A stretch of 60,660 nucleotides of DNA from Pseudomonadota bacterium (GCA_025360865.1 JANYBG010000185.1:1-60660); one strand, 5' to 3'. Shown: positions 28,338-38,004, counted from the stretch's first letter. The notes: a model not told the origin generated them from the letters alone. A program made the numbers and translations.

Positions 28338-29075
28338 ATGGCGCCTGGGAACTGGAAGGTACGATCCGCCCGCCTCGCGCGCGGCCTCCTCATCGCCGCG
28401 CTCACGCTCGGCGCGGCGGTGACCTCCGTGCCGGCCGCCGACGCGGTGTCGCCCGTGAAGATCGGGGTCATCGGCGCCGGGCACATCGGCGGAGCGCTGG
28501 CGAAGCTGTGGGTCGCCTCCGGCCACGAGGTGTTCCTGTCTTCGCGACATCCCGAGGAACTCAAAGCGCTCGCGGCCTCCCTGGGAGCGAAGGCGCACGT
28601 GGGTACCCCGCGCGAGGCCGCGGTTTTCGGCGACGTGGTGCTGGTGTCCGTGCCCTACAAGGCGCTGCCGCAGCTGGGCCAGGACCTGAAGGCCGAGCTC
28701 GCTGGCAAGATCGTCCTGGATACCTGCAATCCATACCCTGAGCGCGACGGACTGATGGCGGTCGCGGTGCGCCAGGAGGGCACTGGCGTCGCATCACAGC
28801 GCTTTCTTCCCGGGGTGCGCCTGGTGCGCGCCTTCAATGCGATCGGCTGGCGGGACCTAGCGCACCAGGTGCGCCGCGACGGCGAACCCGTCGCCATCCC
28901 ACTGGCGGGCGATGACGCCCGGGCGCTGGAGATCGCGCAGCGGCTGGTCACCGATGCGGGCTTCACGCCGGTGGTCGTCGGGGGTTTGAGTCGCGCGCGG
29001 GAATTCGACGTGGGCACGATGCCCTACACGCACCTGCTCACCGCCGCGGAGCTGCGCAAGGCGCTCGCGCCGTAG
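28338..29075 (+). CDS. exported NADPH-F420-reductase-like Rossmann protein
   Basis: 245 aa. The Rossmann part starts at about residue 40 (KIGVIGAGHIGGALAKLW) and continues with the family motif IVLDTCNPYPERDG, placing it with NADPH:F420 reductase-type proteins. It is preceded by an apparent signal peptide (SARLARGLLIAALTLGAAVTS ending AADA), and the start at 28338 has GGAG nine bases upstream, so the leader looks genuinely translated. An NAD(P)-binding protein outside the cytoplasm is unusual; there is no clear twin-arginine motif. Reaction unknown. Confidence 0.75.
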   Translation: MAPGNWKVRSARLARGLLIAALTLGAAVTSVPAADAVSPVKIGVIGAGHIGGALAKLWVASGHEVFLSSRHPEELKALAASLGAKAHVGTPREAAVFGDVVLVSVPYKALPQLGQDLKAELAGKIVLDTCNPYPERDGLMAVAVRQEGTGVASQRFLPGVRLVRAFNAIGWRDLAHQVRRDGEPVAIPLAGDDARALEIAQRLVTDAGFTPVVVGGLSRAREFDVGTMPYTHLLTAAELRKALAP

Positions 29076-29372
29076 CCGCGGCGCATGAAGTTGCCGCTGT
29101 CCGGGTCGGCCGGTAATCGCGAAGTTCCCCCTGGACGCTGAGGGCGGCGGCGGGCAAAACAGGAGTTGACCGCTTTGCCGCCGGCGCCCGGAGGCATCGC
29201 GAGTCGCGGGGGATCGCACCGGCGGACGGACTCGAATCAGAACGTGGCGCTAATGTGCCTGCGGGGGGAAACCGCGGGCCGTTCAGGAGCCCGATCCGAC
29301 CGGTGCCGCTGAAGTATCGCGTCCCGCTCCTGAACCATCCGTGAATGGACCTGGCCGGGATTTCCGGTTTTC
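29076..29372. other. intergenic region
   Basis: 297 bases between convergent genes. No RNA gene, clear terminator or convincing open frame seen. Confidence 0.4.
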
Positions 29373-30089
29373 TCAGTCGCGCAGGCGTGCCCGCAGCGCC
29401 CGCACCTGGGTGCTGGTCAGCCCGATCCCCGCAAGGTAGGCCTGGACGCCGCCGGCATCTTTCAGGAACGCGAGCATCCGCCGCGAGCCTTCCTGGGGAC
29501 ACCGCAGCGCCTCGAGGATGCGCGCCGGGTCGGAGTCTTGGTAGCGCTTGAGGTACCCCTCGCGCAGGTTGTGCGCCGATACCGCGTAGTCGGAGGCGAT
29601 CGCCTCCGGCTCCACGTCCGCGAGGGCCAGAAGAACCGCGGCGAGGAGGCCGGTGCGGTCCTTGCCCGCCACGCAGTGAAACAGCAGCGGCCCGGCCGGG
29701 GCCGCCGCGATCACGCGCAGCACCCGGGCGAGTTCCCGTCCCAGCTGCTCGAGAACCGCGGTCTTCCAGTCCTCCTTTGAGACATGCTCGCTGCGCAGTC
29801 GCCATTCCTTCTCATCGCGCAGGAGGAGGGAGATGCGCCGGAAGTTCACGCGCGGCAGCGCCCCCGGGACCGGGTTCGGGTGGCGCGCGGCTTCCTCCGG
29901 CCAGCGCAGATCGATGACCGTCTCCACGCCAAACGCCTCGAGGGCCTTGAGGCCCCCGGGTGTGAGCTGGGAGAGGTCATCCGATCGCAGCAGCGATCGC
30001 GAGCGCGTAACCGCGCCGTCGGTGGTCGGCTGACCGCCCAGGTCACGCAGGTTGAGGAGGTTGTCGAAACTTGGTGACTGTCCGGTCAC
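29373..30089 (-). CDS. tyrosine-protein phosphatase (Y_phosphatase3 family)
   Basis: 238 aa from GTG 30089, which overlaps the DMT transporter stop by four bases; no in-frame ATG fits. NLRDLGGQPTTDG near the start and the P-loop HCVAGKDRTG (Cys nucleophile, Arg phosphate binder) define the family of bacterial dual-specificity/tyrosine phosphatases. The C-terminus has the usual VQAYLAGIGLTSTQVRALR. A related protein runs off the right edge of the window (60362). Substrate unknown. Confidence 0.9.
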   Translation of the reverse strand: MTGQSPSFDNLLNLRDLGGQPTTDGAVTRSRSLLRSDDLSQLTPGGLKALEAFGVETVIDLRWPEEAARHPNPVPGALPRVNFRRISLLLRDEKEWRLRSEHVSKEDWKTAVLEQLGRELARVLRVIAAAPAGPLLFHCVAGKDRTGLLAAVLLALADVEPEAIASDYAVSAHNLREGYLKRYQDSDPARILEALRCPQEGSRRMLAFLKDAGGVQAYLAGIGLTSTQVRALRARLRD

Positions 30090-30988
30090 TGCTTCGCTCT
30101 TTGCTGACTTAGGGCCACGCCGGCCAGGATGAGGGCGCCCGCGAGACCCATGGTGAGGGTCAGCGGCTCGCTCAGGATAAGCCATGCCCAGATCACCCCG
30201 AACAGCGGGATGAGGTACGTGACGGTTGAGGCGCGCGCGGCCCCGATGCGCCCGATCAGCCGGTAGTAGAAGACGAAGGCGATGCCCGTGCACAGCACCC
30301 CGAGCAGCACCGCGCTCCCCCAGGACTTCGCCGCGATCGCGTGATGCGGCCAGGTCCACAGCGCCAGCGGGGCGAGCAGGACGGCGCCGCACAGCAGGTT
30401 CGCCGCGGCGACCGCGCCGGCCGGCAGCCCGGTGAGGTAGCGCCGCACGAAGTTGATGCCGAAGCCGTAGCACAGCGAGGCGGCCGCTCCGGCGAGCGCG
30501 GCCGGCCACACCGCCTGCCCGCCGGTCCTGCCGCTGGCGAGGATCGCGACCCCGACGAATCCGGCGACGAGGCCAATGAACTGGCGCGGGCCGATGCTCT
30601 CGCCATACAGCAGGTACGCGACGAGACTCGTGAACATCACCGTCATCGCATTCGTGATCGCGCCGATGCCCGCGGGGGCCCGCTCGGCGCCCCAGGCGAA
30701 CAGGGCGAAGGGGATCACCGAGTTCACCGCGGCGATGCCGGCGATGCGCAGCCACAGCGCGGGCGTGAAGTGCGCGCGGGATTGCCACAGGAAGGGCAGC
30801 AGCACCACGGCCCCGAGCGCCAGGCGCGCCTCCACCAGCGGTATCGCGCCGAAATCCTCGGCGGCGACCCGCATGAAGAGGAACGAGCCCCCCCAGATCG
30901 CCCCGAGCGTGACCAGTTCCACGCTGGTGCGCCCGCGGGCGCCCGTCGCCGCGACCGGAGCGGCGCTGGTGGATTCAGTCGTGGACAT
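30086..30988 (-). CDS. DMT superfamily transporter (EamA)
   Basis: About 300 aa with ten TM helices in two EamA repeats: LGAIWGGSFLFMRVAAEDFG opens the first and AARASTVTYLIPLFGVIWAW lies in the second. Start taken at ATG 30988; ATG 30997 is equally possible, the frame being open to 31051. Inner-membrane exporter of metabolites such as amino acids or nucleosides in characterised relatives; substrate unknown here. Translationally coupled to the phosphatase downstream. Confidence 0.88.
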   Translation of the reverse strand: MSTTESTSAAPVAATGARGRTSVELVTLGAIWGGSFLFMRVAAEDFGAIPLVEARLALGAVVLLPFLWQSRAHFTPALWLRIAGIAAVNSVIPFALFAWGAERAPAGIGAITNAMTVMFTSLVAYLLYGESIGPRQFIGLVAGFVGVAILASGRTGGQAVWPAALAGAAASLCYGFGINFVRRYLTGLPAGAVAAANLLCGAVLLAPLALWTWPHHAIAAKSWGSAVLLGVLCTGIAFVFYYRLIGRIGAARASTVTYLIPLFGVIWAWLILSEPLTLTMGLAGALILAGVALSQQRAKQ

Positions 30989-31081
30989 ACGTGTCATTTC
31001 CCTCGATTCGATGATGCGGAAGTCTGCCGCGCAACCCATGCCGCGCGACACCCGGAAGTTGCGCGCAAGGTTCGGCCGGCA

Positions 31082-32236
31082 TCAGCCCAGCGCCTGCCCG
31101 AGGTCCTCGAGCAGATCCTCGGTGGCCTCGATGCCGACGGACAGGCGCAGCAGGGTCTCGCTGATGCCCAGTCGCTCGCGCACCTCCGGCGGGATCCCCG
31201 CGTGCGAGGTACCCGCGGGCCGGGTGATCAGGCTCTGCACGCCGCCAAGACTGGGCGCCACCGCCGGGATGCGCAGCCGCCGCGTGAAGTCCCGCGCGTC
31301 CTGCACGGTCCCGCGCAGCTGGAAGCTCAGCACTCCGCCGAACCCTGCGAAGAGTCCACGCGCGCGCGCGTGGCGCGGGTGGCTGGCAAGCCCCGGGTAG
31401 TTCACGCGCGCCACCGCCGGATGCGCCTCGAGGAAGCCTGCGATGATGAGCGCGCTCGCGTTCTGGTGGCGAACCCGCAGCGCCAGGGTCTTAAGGCCGC
31501 GCTTGAGCAGGAACGCCGCATGCGGATCGAGCGCGCCGCCGAGCACGTTCGCCTTGTGACGGATGCGGGTGATGTTCGCCGCGGAACCGGAGGTCACGCC
31601 GGCGACGATGTCCGCGTGGCCGTTCAGGTACTTGGTGGCGCTGTGCACGCACAGGTCGAAGCCCGCGGGGATGGGCCGGAAGTTCACAGGACTTGCGAAG
31701 GTGTTGTCGATCACCGAGACCAATCCGTGCGCGCGCGCGAAGGCGGTGATCGCCCGGAGATCCGCCACCTCGAGGAGGGGATTGGTCATCGCCTCGACGT
31801 AGACCAGCTTCGTGGCCGGCCGCAGCAGCGCGGCCCAGCTTCCCGGATCATCGGCGTCGAGGAAGTCAACGCTCAGGCCCAGGCGTGGGAATTCCTGGGC
31901 CAGGAGTTCATGTGTGCCGCCATACAGGCCGCGCTGCGCGAGCACGTGGTCCCCGGCCGACAGCAAGCCGAGGAACGCGCCGGAGATGGCGGCCATGCCG
32001 CTGGCGCTCACCAGGGCGTCCTCGGCGCCCTCGAGGATGGCGAACTTGGCGTGCAGCGCCTGCTGGCTGGGTGTGTTGTTGTTGCGCAGGTAACGCACGT
32101 CATCGTAGACGCCCTCTTCGGCGGTCTCGTAGGTGGCCGACTGGAAGATCGGCATCTCCACCGCGCCTTCGATGCGGGGTGAGGGTTCGCCCGCGTGGAC
32201 GAGCTGGGTTTCCAGGTGTTTGTGGGGGTGGGACAT
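31082..32236 (-). CDS. trans-sulfuration enzyme family PLP protein (cystathionine gamma-synthase/lyase-like)
   Basis: 384 aa. PLP lysine in HSATKYLNGHAD, ALVSASGMAAIS upstream, and the C-terminal RLSVGIEATEDLLEDL are diagnostic of the Cys/Met metabolism PLP family. Members include MetB, MetC/CGL, MetZ and methionine gamma-lyase; these residues do not separate them. With AhcY nearby making homocysteine, a cystathionine role is attractive but unproven. Monocistronic, reading away from the methyltransferase. Confidence 0.88.
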   Translation of the reverse strand: MSHPHKHLETQLVHAGEPSPRIEGAVEMPIFQSATYETAEEGVYDDVRYLRNNNTPSQQALHAKFAILEGAEDALVSASGMAAISGAFLGLLSAGDHVLAQRGLYGGTHELLAQEFPRLGLSVDFLDADDPGSWAALLRPATKLVYVEAMTNPLLEVADLRAITAFARAHGLVSVIDNTFASPVNFRPIPAGFDLCVHSATKYLNGHADIVAGVTSGSAANITRIRHKANVLGGALDPHAAFLLKRGLKTLALRVRHQNASALIIAGFLEAHPAVARVNYPGLASHPRHARARGLFAGFGGVLSFQLRGTVQDARDFTRRLRIPAVAPSLGGVQSLITRPAGTSHAGIPPEVRERLGISETLLRLSVGIEATEDLLEDLGQALG

Positions 32237-32362
32237 GGTGGCTCCGCAGGGTGCGATTCTGGCCCGGATAAGCTACCGTGTCCTTACACCTTTATGGAGA
32301 GGCACGGGTCACTGGATGCCCCGGCACAGTGTCGTCCGCGCGCCAGTACACCAGCCCCGCCG

Positions 32363-33136
32363 ATGAGTCCGATCACCAACTCCACCGAGCGCTTCTCGAG
32401 CCGGGTCGACAACTACGTTCGCTACCGGCCAAGCTATGCGCCCGCGGCGATCCAACTGCTGCGACAGCGCTGCGGGCTGACCCGCGGCGCGGTGGTCGCG
32501 GATATCGGCTCGGGGACCGGCATCCTCACCCAGCTGCTCTTGCCGCATGCCGCGCGGGTCGTGGCTGTGGAGCCCAACGAGCCGATGCGCGCCGCCGCCG
32601 AAAGCGCGCTGCGCGCGGATCCGCGTTTCGTGAGCGTGCAAGGCGGCGCGGAAGCGACCACACTTGCGGACCAGAGCGTGGATCTTGTGGTCGCCGGCCA
32701 GGCGTTTCACTGGTTCAAGGTGGGGCCGGCGCGCGTGGAGGCGCTGCGCATCGCCCGCCCGGGAGCCCACGGGGCGCTCCTGTGGAACGAGCATCGCACC
32801 AGCGGCAGCCCGTTCCTGGCCGACTACGAGCGCCTGGTGCGCCACCACGCCCCCGAATACGACGCGGTCTTGGGCAGCCGCGTCGATGAGAGCGCCATGC
32901 GCGAGTTCCTCGGCGGCTCCATGCAACGCGCGAGCTTTCCCAATCAGCGGAGCTTCAACTTCGAAGGGCTGCGGGGGCTGCTCATGTCCTCCTCATACGC
33001 GCCTGAGGCGGGTCACCCGGAGCACGAACCCCTGCTGGCAGGGCTCGCCAAGGTGTTCGCGGCGCACCAGGAGGACGGCCAGGTCCTCTTTCCCTACGTG
33101 ACGCTGGTCTACTTCGCCCAACTGAAGGCTGGCTGA
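32363..33136 (+). CDS. class I SAM-dependent methyltransferase
   Basis: 257 aa from ATG 32363; the frame is open to 32195 but upstream codons give no family match. SAM-binding motif I VVADIGSGTGILT, acidic end of beta2 VVAVEPNEPM, and DLVVAGQAFHWFK as motif IV. The HWF and the RFSSRVDNYVRYRPSY start are typical of the Methyltransf_11/YafE-like group. Substrate unknown. Confidence 0.87.
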   Translation: MSPITNSTERFSSRVDNYVRYRPSYAPAAIQLLRQRCGLTRGAVVADIGSGTGILTQLLLPHAARVVAVEPNEPMRAAAESALRADPRFVSVQGGAEATTLADQSVDLVVAGQAFHWFKVGPARVEALRIARPGAHGALLWNEHRTSGSPFLADYERLVRHHAPEYDAVLGSRVDESAMREFLGGSMQRASFPNQRSFNFEGLRGLLMSSSYAPEAGHPEHEPLLAGLAKVFAAHQEDGQVLFPYVTLVYFAQLKAG

Positions 33137-33243
33137 GTTGCGTCGGGCGCCGGCGCGCACGGCACCGTCGTGCCGTTGGACGGCTTCCCGCCGTCCTCAT
33201 CACCTGGATGGAAGGCGTGGACGGCGCGTCACCTGCGTGATGC

Positions 33244-35322
33244 CTACCAGACGCGCACACGATCCTTGGGCGCGAGGTACAGCTTCTCACCCGGCTGCAC
33301 GTTGAAGGCCGCGTACCACGGATCCAGGTTGCGCACGGTATCCGCGCGGTACTCAGCCGGCGCGTGGCCGTCAGTCACGATGCGCCGGCGCACGGCCGCT
33401 TCCCGCACCTTGTTCTGCCAGCTCTGCGCGAAGCTAATGAAGAACAGCTGCTCGAGGCTATAGCCGGCGAGGGTGGGAGCGGGCCCGTCCTTGCGCGTGC
33501 TCCGCCATGCGTCGAAGGCGGCCGAGAGGCCCGCCACGTCCGCGATGTTCTCGCTCAGTGTCTGATTGCCGTTCACCGAGATGTCCGGGAAGGGATGATA
33601 GGCGTTGAACTGGGCGATGAGCTGCGCGCCGGCGGCCTTGAAGTGCGCGTAGTCCTGCTCGGTCCACCAATTGCGCAGGCGTCCGGTGGAATCGAACAGC
33701 GCGCCCTGGTCGTCGAAGCTGTGGCTGATCTCGTGGCCGATCGTGGCTCCGGTGCCGCCGTAGTCCATCGCCGGATCGCGCTGCGGATCGAAGTAGGGCG
33801 GCTGCAGGATCGCCGCCGGGATGTTCAGCGCGTTCATGGCCGGCAGGTTCACCGCGTTCACCAGTTGCGGGTTCATCACCCACTCCGAGCGGTCGACCGG
33901 CATGCCGAACTTGGCGAGGTTGCGATCGTACTCGAACAGGCGGGCGCGCTCGAGGTTGCCGAAGGCATCCGCAGGCATGACCCGAAGCCCGCCGTAGCCG
34001 CGCCAGTGGTCCGGGTAGCCAACCCCGACTTTCAGCGCCGCGAGCTTCGCTTTCGCCTCGGCGCGGGTCGCCGGCGCCATCCAGTCGAGCTTGTCGATGC
34101 GCGCGGCAAAGGCTGCGAGCAGGTTGCTCACCATGGCTTCCGCGCGCGCCTTCTCGCTCGCCGGGAAGTACTTCGCGACGTACAGCTGGCCGACCGCCTC
34201 GCCAAGCGCCTCGTTGGTCGCCGCGACCGCGCGCTTCCAGCGCGGGGACTGCTCGGGTGTGCCCGAGAGGGTGTGTTCGTGGAAGGCGAAATACTCGTCC
34301 ACGAAGGCCTTCGGCAGGTAGGGTGATGCAGCCTCGATATAGTGGAAGCGCGCGTACGCTTTCCACGTCTCCAGTGGCTCGCTCGCCACCAGCGCCGAGA
34401 TGCCGGTGACCGCGCCAGGCTGCCAGGCGACGAACTCGTGCTGGGCCGTGAGGCGCGCGGCGCCGAAGAAGGCCGCCCAGTTCAGCCCCGGGGCGCGGCT
34501 GGCGAAGTCCGCGAGGCTCCAGTGGTTGTTGCCCTTGAGCACGTCCCCGGTTTCCTCGCGGCTGGAGTGGACGGTCGCGATGCGCTCCTCAAGCGCATAC
34601 ACCTTCGCCGCGTCCGCGCGGGCATCAGTGGTCCCGGCCAGCCGCAGCACGCGCTCGATGTGTGACTGGTAGCGGGCGCGGATTTCCGCCATGTGCTGCG
34701 ACGGATTGAGGTAGTAGTCGCGATCGGGCATGACCAGACCGCCCTGCAGCAGGAAGCCGGAGTACCTGTTGGGGTCGCTCAGGTCCTGCGCCACCCACAG
34801 TCCAAAGAGATTCTCCGTGTGCAGGTTGGTGTTGTTGAGGACATCGACGTCGGCGCGCAGGGTCCAGCCCAGGTACGCGGCGAGTTGGTCGCGGTCGTGG
34901 ATGGCATCGATGCGCTTGAGTTCCGCGGCCAGCGGCCGAGCTCCACGCCGCTCGATCGTCCTCTCGTTGAGGAAGGCGAAGTAGTAGTTGCCGATCTTGG
35001 CCGCGGGCGACCCGCTGTTGGCGTTCTTGGCGGCGCCTCGGATCAGATCCGCGGTACGCTTTTCCGTCAGTTCATCGACGATCGCGAAGGTTCCCCAGCT
35101 CGACCGGTCGGCCGGTATCTCATGGTTCTTCACCCAGGTGCCGTTGGCGAATGCGTAGAAGTCATCCCCGGGCTTGACCGACTGGTCGAGGGCGGCCCGG
35201 TCGATGCCGGTGGTGTCAACCAGCGGCTCGGGTTCGGCTGCGCTGGCCGCGCACGCCACGAGCGCGGCGGCGGTGATCCATGCGAGGCGAACGGGGAAGC
35301 GGAGATGAGCGGTGCGAGTCAT
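33244..35322 (-). CDS. M13 family (neprilysin-like) zinc metallopeptidase
   Basis: 692 aa. Signal sequence with a lipobox-like LVAC, so it may be a lipoprotein or cleaved after AASA. Zinc site HEISH (about residues 530-534) in ATIGHEISHSFDDQG, third ligand Glu in ENIADVAGLSAAFDAW, substrate-binding NAFY-type motif replaced by MNALNIPAAILQPPYF in the usual position, and the conserved end DRVRVW. Full length for bacterial PepO-like proteins. Periplasmic peptide degradation. Single gene. Confidence 0.94.
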   Translation of the reverse strand: MTRTAHLRFPVRLAWITAAALVACAASAAEPEPLVDTTGIDRAALDQSVKPGDDFYAFANGTWVKNHEIPADRSSWGTFAIVDELTEKRTADLIRGAAKNANSGSPAAKIGNYYFAFLNERTIERRGARPLAAELKRIDAIHDRDQLAAYLGWTLRADVDVLNNTNLHTENLFGLWVAQDLSDPNRYSGFLLQGGLVMPDRDYYLNPSQHMAEIRARYQSHIERVLRLAGTTDARADAAKVYALEERIATVHSSREETGDVLKGNNHWSLADFASRAPGLNWAAFFGAARLTAQHEFVAWQPGAVTGISALVASEPLETWKAYARFHYIEAASPYLPKAFVDEYFAFHEHTLSGTPEQSPRWKRAVAATNEALGEAVGQLYVAKYFPASEKARAEAMVSNLLAAFAARIDKLDWMAPATRAEAKAKLAALKVGVGYPDHWRGYGGLRVMPADAFGNLERARLFEYDRNLAKFGMPVDRSEWVMNPQLVNAVNLPAMNALNIPAAILQPPYFDPQRDPAMDYGGTGATIGHEISHSFDDQGALFDSTGRLRNWWTEQDYAHFKAAGAQLIAQFNAYHPFPDISVNGNQTLSENIADVAGLSAAFDAWRSTRKDGPAPTLAGYSLEQLFFISFAQSWQNKVREAAVRRRIVTDGHAPAEYRADTVRNLDPWYAAFNVQPGEKLYLAPKDRVRVW

Positions 35323-35718
35323 AACTGAGGTTCCCGCGAAGATGGGGCGTCGCGCCCACGGAGGGCGCGAAGTTTACACGCATCCGACAACGGCGACCGC
35401 GGGGGCAACGGGCTGCGGGTTACCCTGCCTGCGTGCCCGCGCGGCCGCATCAGCCACCAGACTGGGGTCTTGGCCGGCGAATCCAACACCCTGGCGCGAA
35501 ATGTCGCCTACCACTACGCGGGGTTCCCCTGCAATAGACCCCGGTGCGTGAACGGCTGCCGCTGGCCGGGGTCGGGCTCGCGATTCGGCTGAACCAGACC
35601 CTCGGCGCGCACTCGGCGTTAGGCCCATTACAGGACAAACACGCCCTGGCCGGGGACCTCGCTGGCGCGGGGGCGAGCGCGTGCTAAATTAGGACCTCGC
35701 TAGGGAGGTCGCCAAGCC
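35323..35718. other. intergenic region upstream of the fatty-acid methyltransferase gene
   Basis: 396 bases between divergent genes, so it should contain both promoters. An AT-richer GCTAAATTAGG at about 35682-35693 could be a -10 region. The last part forms a hairpin over the ribosome binding site. No gene seen. Confidence 0.45.
35693..35710 (+). promoter_or_regulatory. hairpin covering the ribosome binding site of the cfa-like gene
   Basis: GACCTC (35693-35698) can pair with GAGGTC (35705-35710), closing a 6-base loop and burying most of the GGGAGG ribosome binding site that lies ten bases before GTG 35719. It may restrain translation initiation. Confidence 0.4.
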
Positions 35719-36987
35719 GTGAACGCCGTAGAGAAGAGCCTGTCGTCAACCTCCAGCCACTCCTCGCGGGAATCGGTTCCCACGCCGCCCTCGGGCGCAC
35801 CCGCCGAGGGACGGCCGCTGGATGCCTGGCTGCTGTCGAAGCTGAGCGCGTTCCTGGGCGATCCTTCGCTCGAGTTCGCCATCAGGGACGGCGCGCGGGT
35901 GAGTCCCGCGGGCACAGCGGCCGCGCGCGTGACCTTCGCCAACCGCGCGACGCTCATGGCCGTCCTCACGGATCCGGCGATGCGCTTCGGCGACGCCTAT
36001 GCCGATGGCAGCGTCACCCTCGAGGGCGATCTCGTTGGCATGCTGGAGGCGGTGTACCGGGCGGGCGCCACCACCGGTAAGCCCGGTTCCTTCCTGCGCC
36101 GCGCGCTGCGCCGTCCGCGCGCCAACACGCTCGCCGGTTCACGCGACAACATCCACCGGCACTACGACATTGGCAACCAGTTCTATTCACTGTGGCTGGG
36201 GCGCACGATGGGCTACACCTGCGCCTACTACCCGACGCCCCAGGCGACCCTCGACGAGGCGCAGGTCGCCAAGATGGACCACGTGTGCCGCAAGCTGCGC
36301 CTGAAGCCCGGCGAGACGGTCGTGGAGGCCGGGTGCGGCTGGGGCACGTTCGCCCTCCACATGGCGCGCAACTATGGCGTGCGCGTGCGCGCCTTCAACA
36401 TCTCCCGCGAGCAGGTCATGTACGCGCGCGAGCATGCGCAGCGCGAGGGCCTCGCCGGCCAGGTCGAGTACGTCGAGGATGACTACCGCAACATCGCCGG
36501 CCGGTACGACGCTTTCGTCTCCATCGGCATGCTCGAGCATGTCGGCGTCGACAACTACCCGGACATGGGCGGCGTCGCCCACCGCGCCCTGGGCGGCCGC
36601 GGGCGCGGGCTCATCCATACAATCGGCCGCAACCACCCCGCGTTGCTGCAGCCGTGGATCGAGAAGCGCATCTTCCCGGGAGCCTGCCCGCCGGCGTTAA
36701 GCGAGATGATGAGTATCTTCGAGCCGTGGGACTTCTCGGTGCTGGATGTCGAGAACCTGCGCCTGCACTACGCTCTGACGCTGCGCCAGTGGACGGAGAA
36801 CTTTGAAGCCGCCAGCGGCAAGGTGCGCGACCTATTCGACGCCCGCTTCGTGCGCATGTGGCGCCTGTACCTGGCCGGCTCCACCGCCGCCTTCACCACC
36901 GGTAAGCTGCAGTTGTTCCAGGTGTTGTTCTCGCCGGGGCAGAACAACGACATCCCGTGGAACCGCGCTGACGTGTACGCGCGCTAA
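35719..36987 (+). CDS. cyclopropane-fatty-acyl-phospholipid synthase-like methyltransferase
   Basis: 422 aa, start GTG 35719 fixed by GGGAGG ten bases upstream. SAM site VVEAGCGWGTFALHMARNYG, the upstream IHRHYDIGNQFYSLWLG, MLEHVGVDNYPDM and FPGACPPALSEM (the region of the active-site Cys) match the Cfa family. It methylates double bonds of phospholipid acyl chains, giving cyclopropane or, in relatives, 10/11-methyl chains. The next gene, an FAD reductase 15 bases on, could reduce a methylene intermediate. Which product is made cannot be told from sequence. Confidence 0.9.
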   Translation: MNAVEKSLSSTSSHSSRESVPTPPSGAPAEGRPLDAWLLSKLSAFLGDPSLEFAIRDGARVSPAGTAAARVTFANRATLMAVLTDPAMRFGDAYADGSVTLEGDLVGMLEAVYRAGATTGKPGSFLRRALRRPRANTLAGSRDNIHRHYDIGNQFYSLWLGRTMGYTCAYYPTPQATLDEAQVAKMDHVCRKLRLKPGETVVEAGCGWGTFALHMARNYGVRVRAFNISREQVMYAREHAQREGLAGQVEYVEDDYRNIAGRYDAFVSIGMLEHVGVDNYPDMGGVAHRALGGRGRGLIHTIGRNHPALLQPWIEKRIFPGACPPALSEMMSIFEPWDFSVLDVENLRLHYALTLRQWTENFEAASGKVRDLFDARFVRMWRLYLAGSTAAFTTGKLQLFQVLFSPGQNNDIPWNRADVYAR

Positions 36988-37002
36988 GGACATACAGCCG
37001 CC

Positions 37003-38004
37003 ATGCGCTCCTGCGAGGTACTGATCGTCGGCGGCGGCCCGGCCGGCGCCGCGGCGGCGTGGCGGCTGCGCCGCGCCGGGGTCGACGTGCTGATCCTCGA
37101 CCGGGAGAACTTCCCCAGGCTCAAGTTGTGCGCCGGGTGGATCACCCCCGAGGTGGTGCGCGAGCTTGAGATGGACGTGCGCGAATATCCGCACCGTTGG
37201 CTCACCTACCCGCGCCTGCGCATGCACTTCGGGCGCGTGCAGGTGCCGGTTCCGTGCGTGCAGCACTCGATCCGGCGCTTCGAGTTCGACGCCTGGATGC
37301 TGGAGCGCTCCGGCGCGCCCGTCGAGGTCCACAACGTCCGGCGCATCGTCGCGGACGCGCAGGGCTACGTCATCGACGGCGCCTACCGCGCGCGCTACCT
37401 CATCGGCGCCGGCGGCACGCGCTGCCCGGTCTACCGTGAGCTGTTCCGCGAGCTGAACCCGCGCGCGAGCGAACTGCAGCTGGTGACACTCGAGCACGAG
37501 CTCGAGTACGACTGGCGCGAGCAGGACTGCCACCTGTGGTTCTTCGCGAACGGGCTGCCCGGTTACTCCTGGTACGTGCCCAAGGAGCGCGGCTGGCTCA
37601 ACGTCGGCGTCGGCGGCATCGCGCAGCGCATGAAGGGCGGCGGCCATGACATCCGCGGCCACTGGAACCACCTGACCCGGATGCTGCACGCCGGCTTCGC
37701 CCCGGGAGCGCGGTTCGAGCCGACCGGCTACAGCTACTTCCTGCGCGGCAACGTGAAGGTTGTGCGGCGCGACAACGCCTTCATCACCGGCGATGCCGCG
37801 GGGCTGGCAACGCCGGATCTCGGCGAGGGCATCGGGCCTGCCATCCGCAGCGGCCTGCGCGCCGCGCAGGCGATCACCGCGGGGAGCGATTTCCGCCTGG
37901 ACGATGTGACCGGCAAGAGTCTCACCAGCATCCTGCGCAGCATGTTCGACCGCCCGGCCCGCGCCGGCGCGCTCGCCGGGCGGCGCGGTCACGCCAGCGC
38001 ATAG
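37003..38004 (+). CDS. FAD-dependent oxidoreductase, geranylgeranyl-reductase family
   Basis: 333 aa. Dinucleotide-binding motif EVLIVGGGPAGAAAAWRL at the N-terminus, LKLCAGWITPEV, and the second FAD motif ITGDAAGLATPDLGEGIG are typical of the geranylgeranyl reductase/FixC-like group, which reduces double bonds of lipids. Encoded 15 bases after the Cfa-like gene and 11 before the OsmC gene, in a likely three-gene operon. A role in membrane lipid reduction is inference from family and context. Confidence 0.85.
   Translation: MRSCEVLIVGGGPAGAAAAWRLRRAGVDVLILDRENFPRLKLCAGWITPEVVRELEMDVREYPHRWLTYPRLRMHFGRVQVPVPCVQHSIRRFEFDAWMLERSGAPVEVHNVRRIVADAQGYVIDGAYRARYLIGAGGTRCPVYRELFRELNPRASELQLVTLEHELEYDWREQDCHLWFFANGLPGYSWYVPKERGWLNVGVGGIAQRMKGGGHDIRGHWNHLTRMLHAGFAPGARFEPTGYSYFLRGNVKVVRRDNAFITGDAAGLATPDLGEGIGPAIRSGLRAAQAITAGSDFRLDDVTGKSLTSILRSMFDRPARAGALAGRRGHASA

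Noticed and set aside
29190-29240. tRNA-like GGACTCGAATC string
   Set aside because: No acceptor, D or anticodon stem can be built around it.
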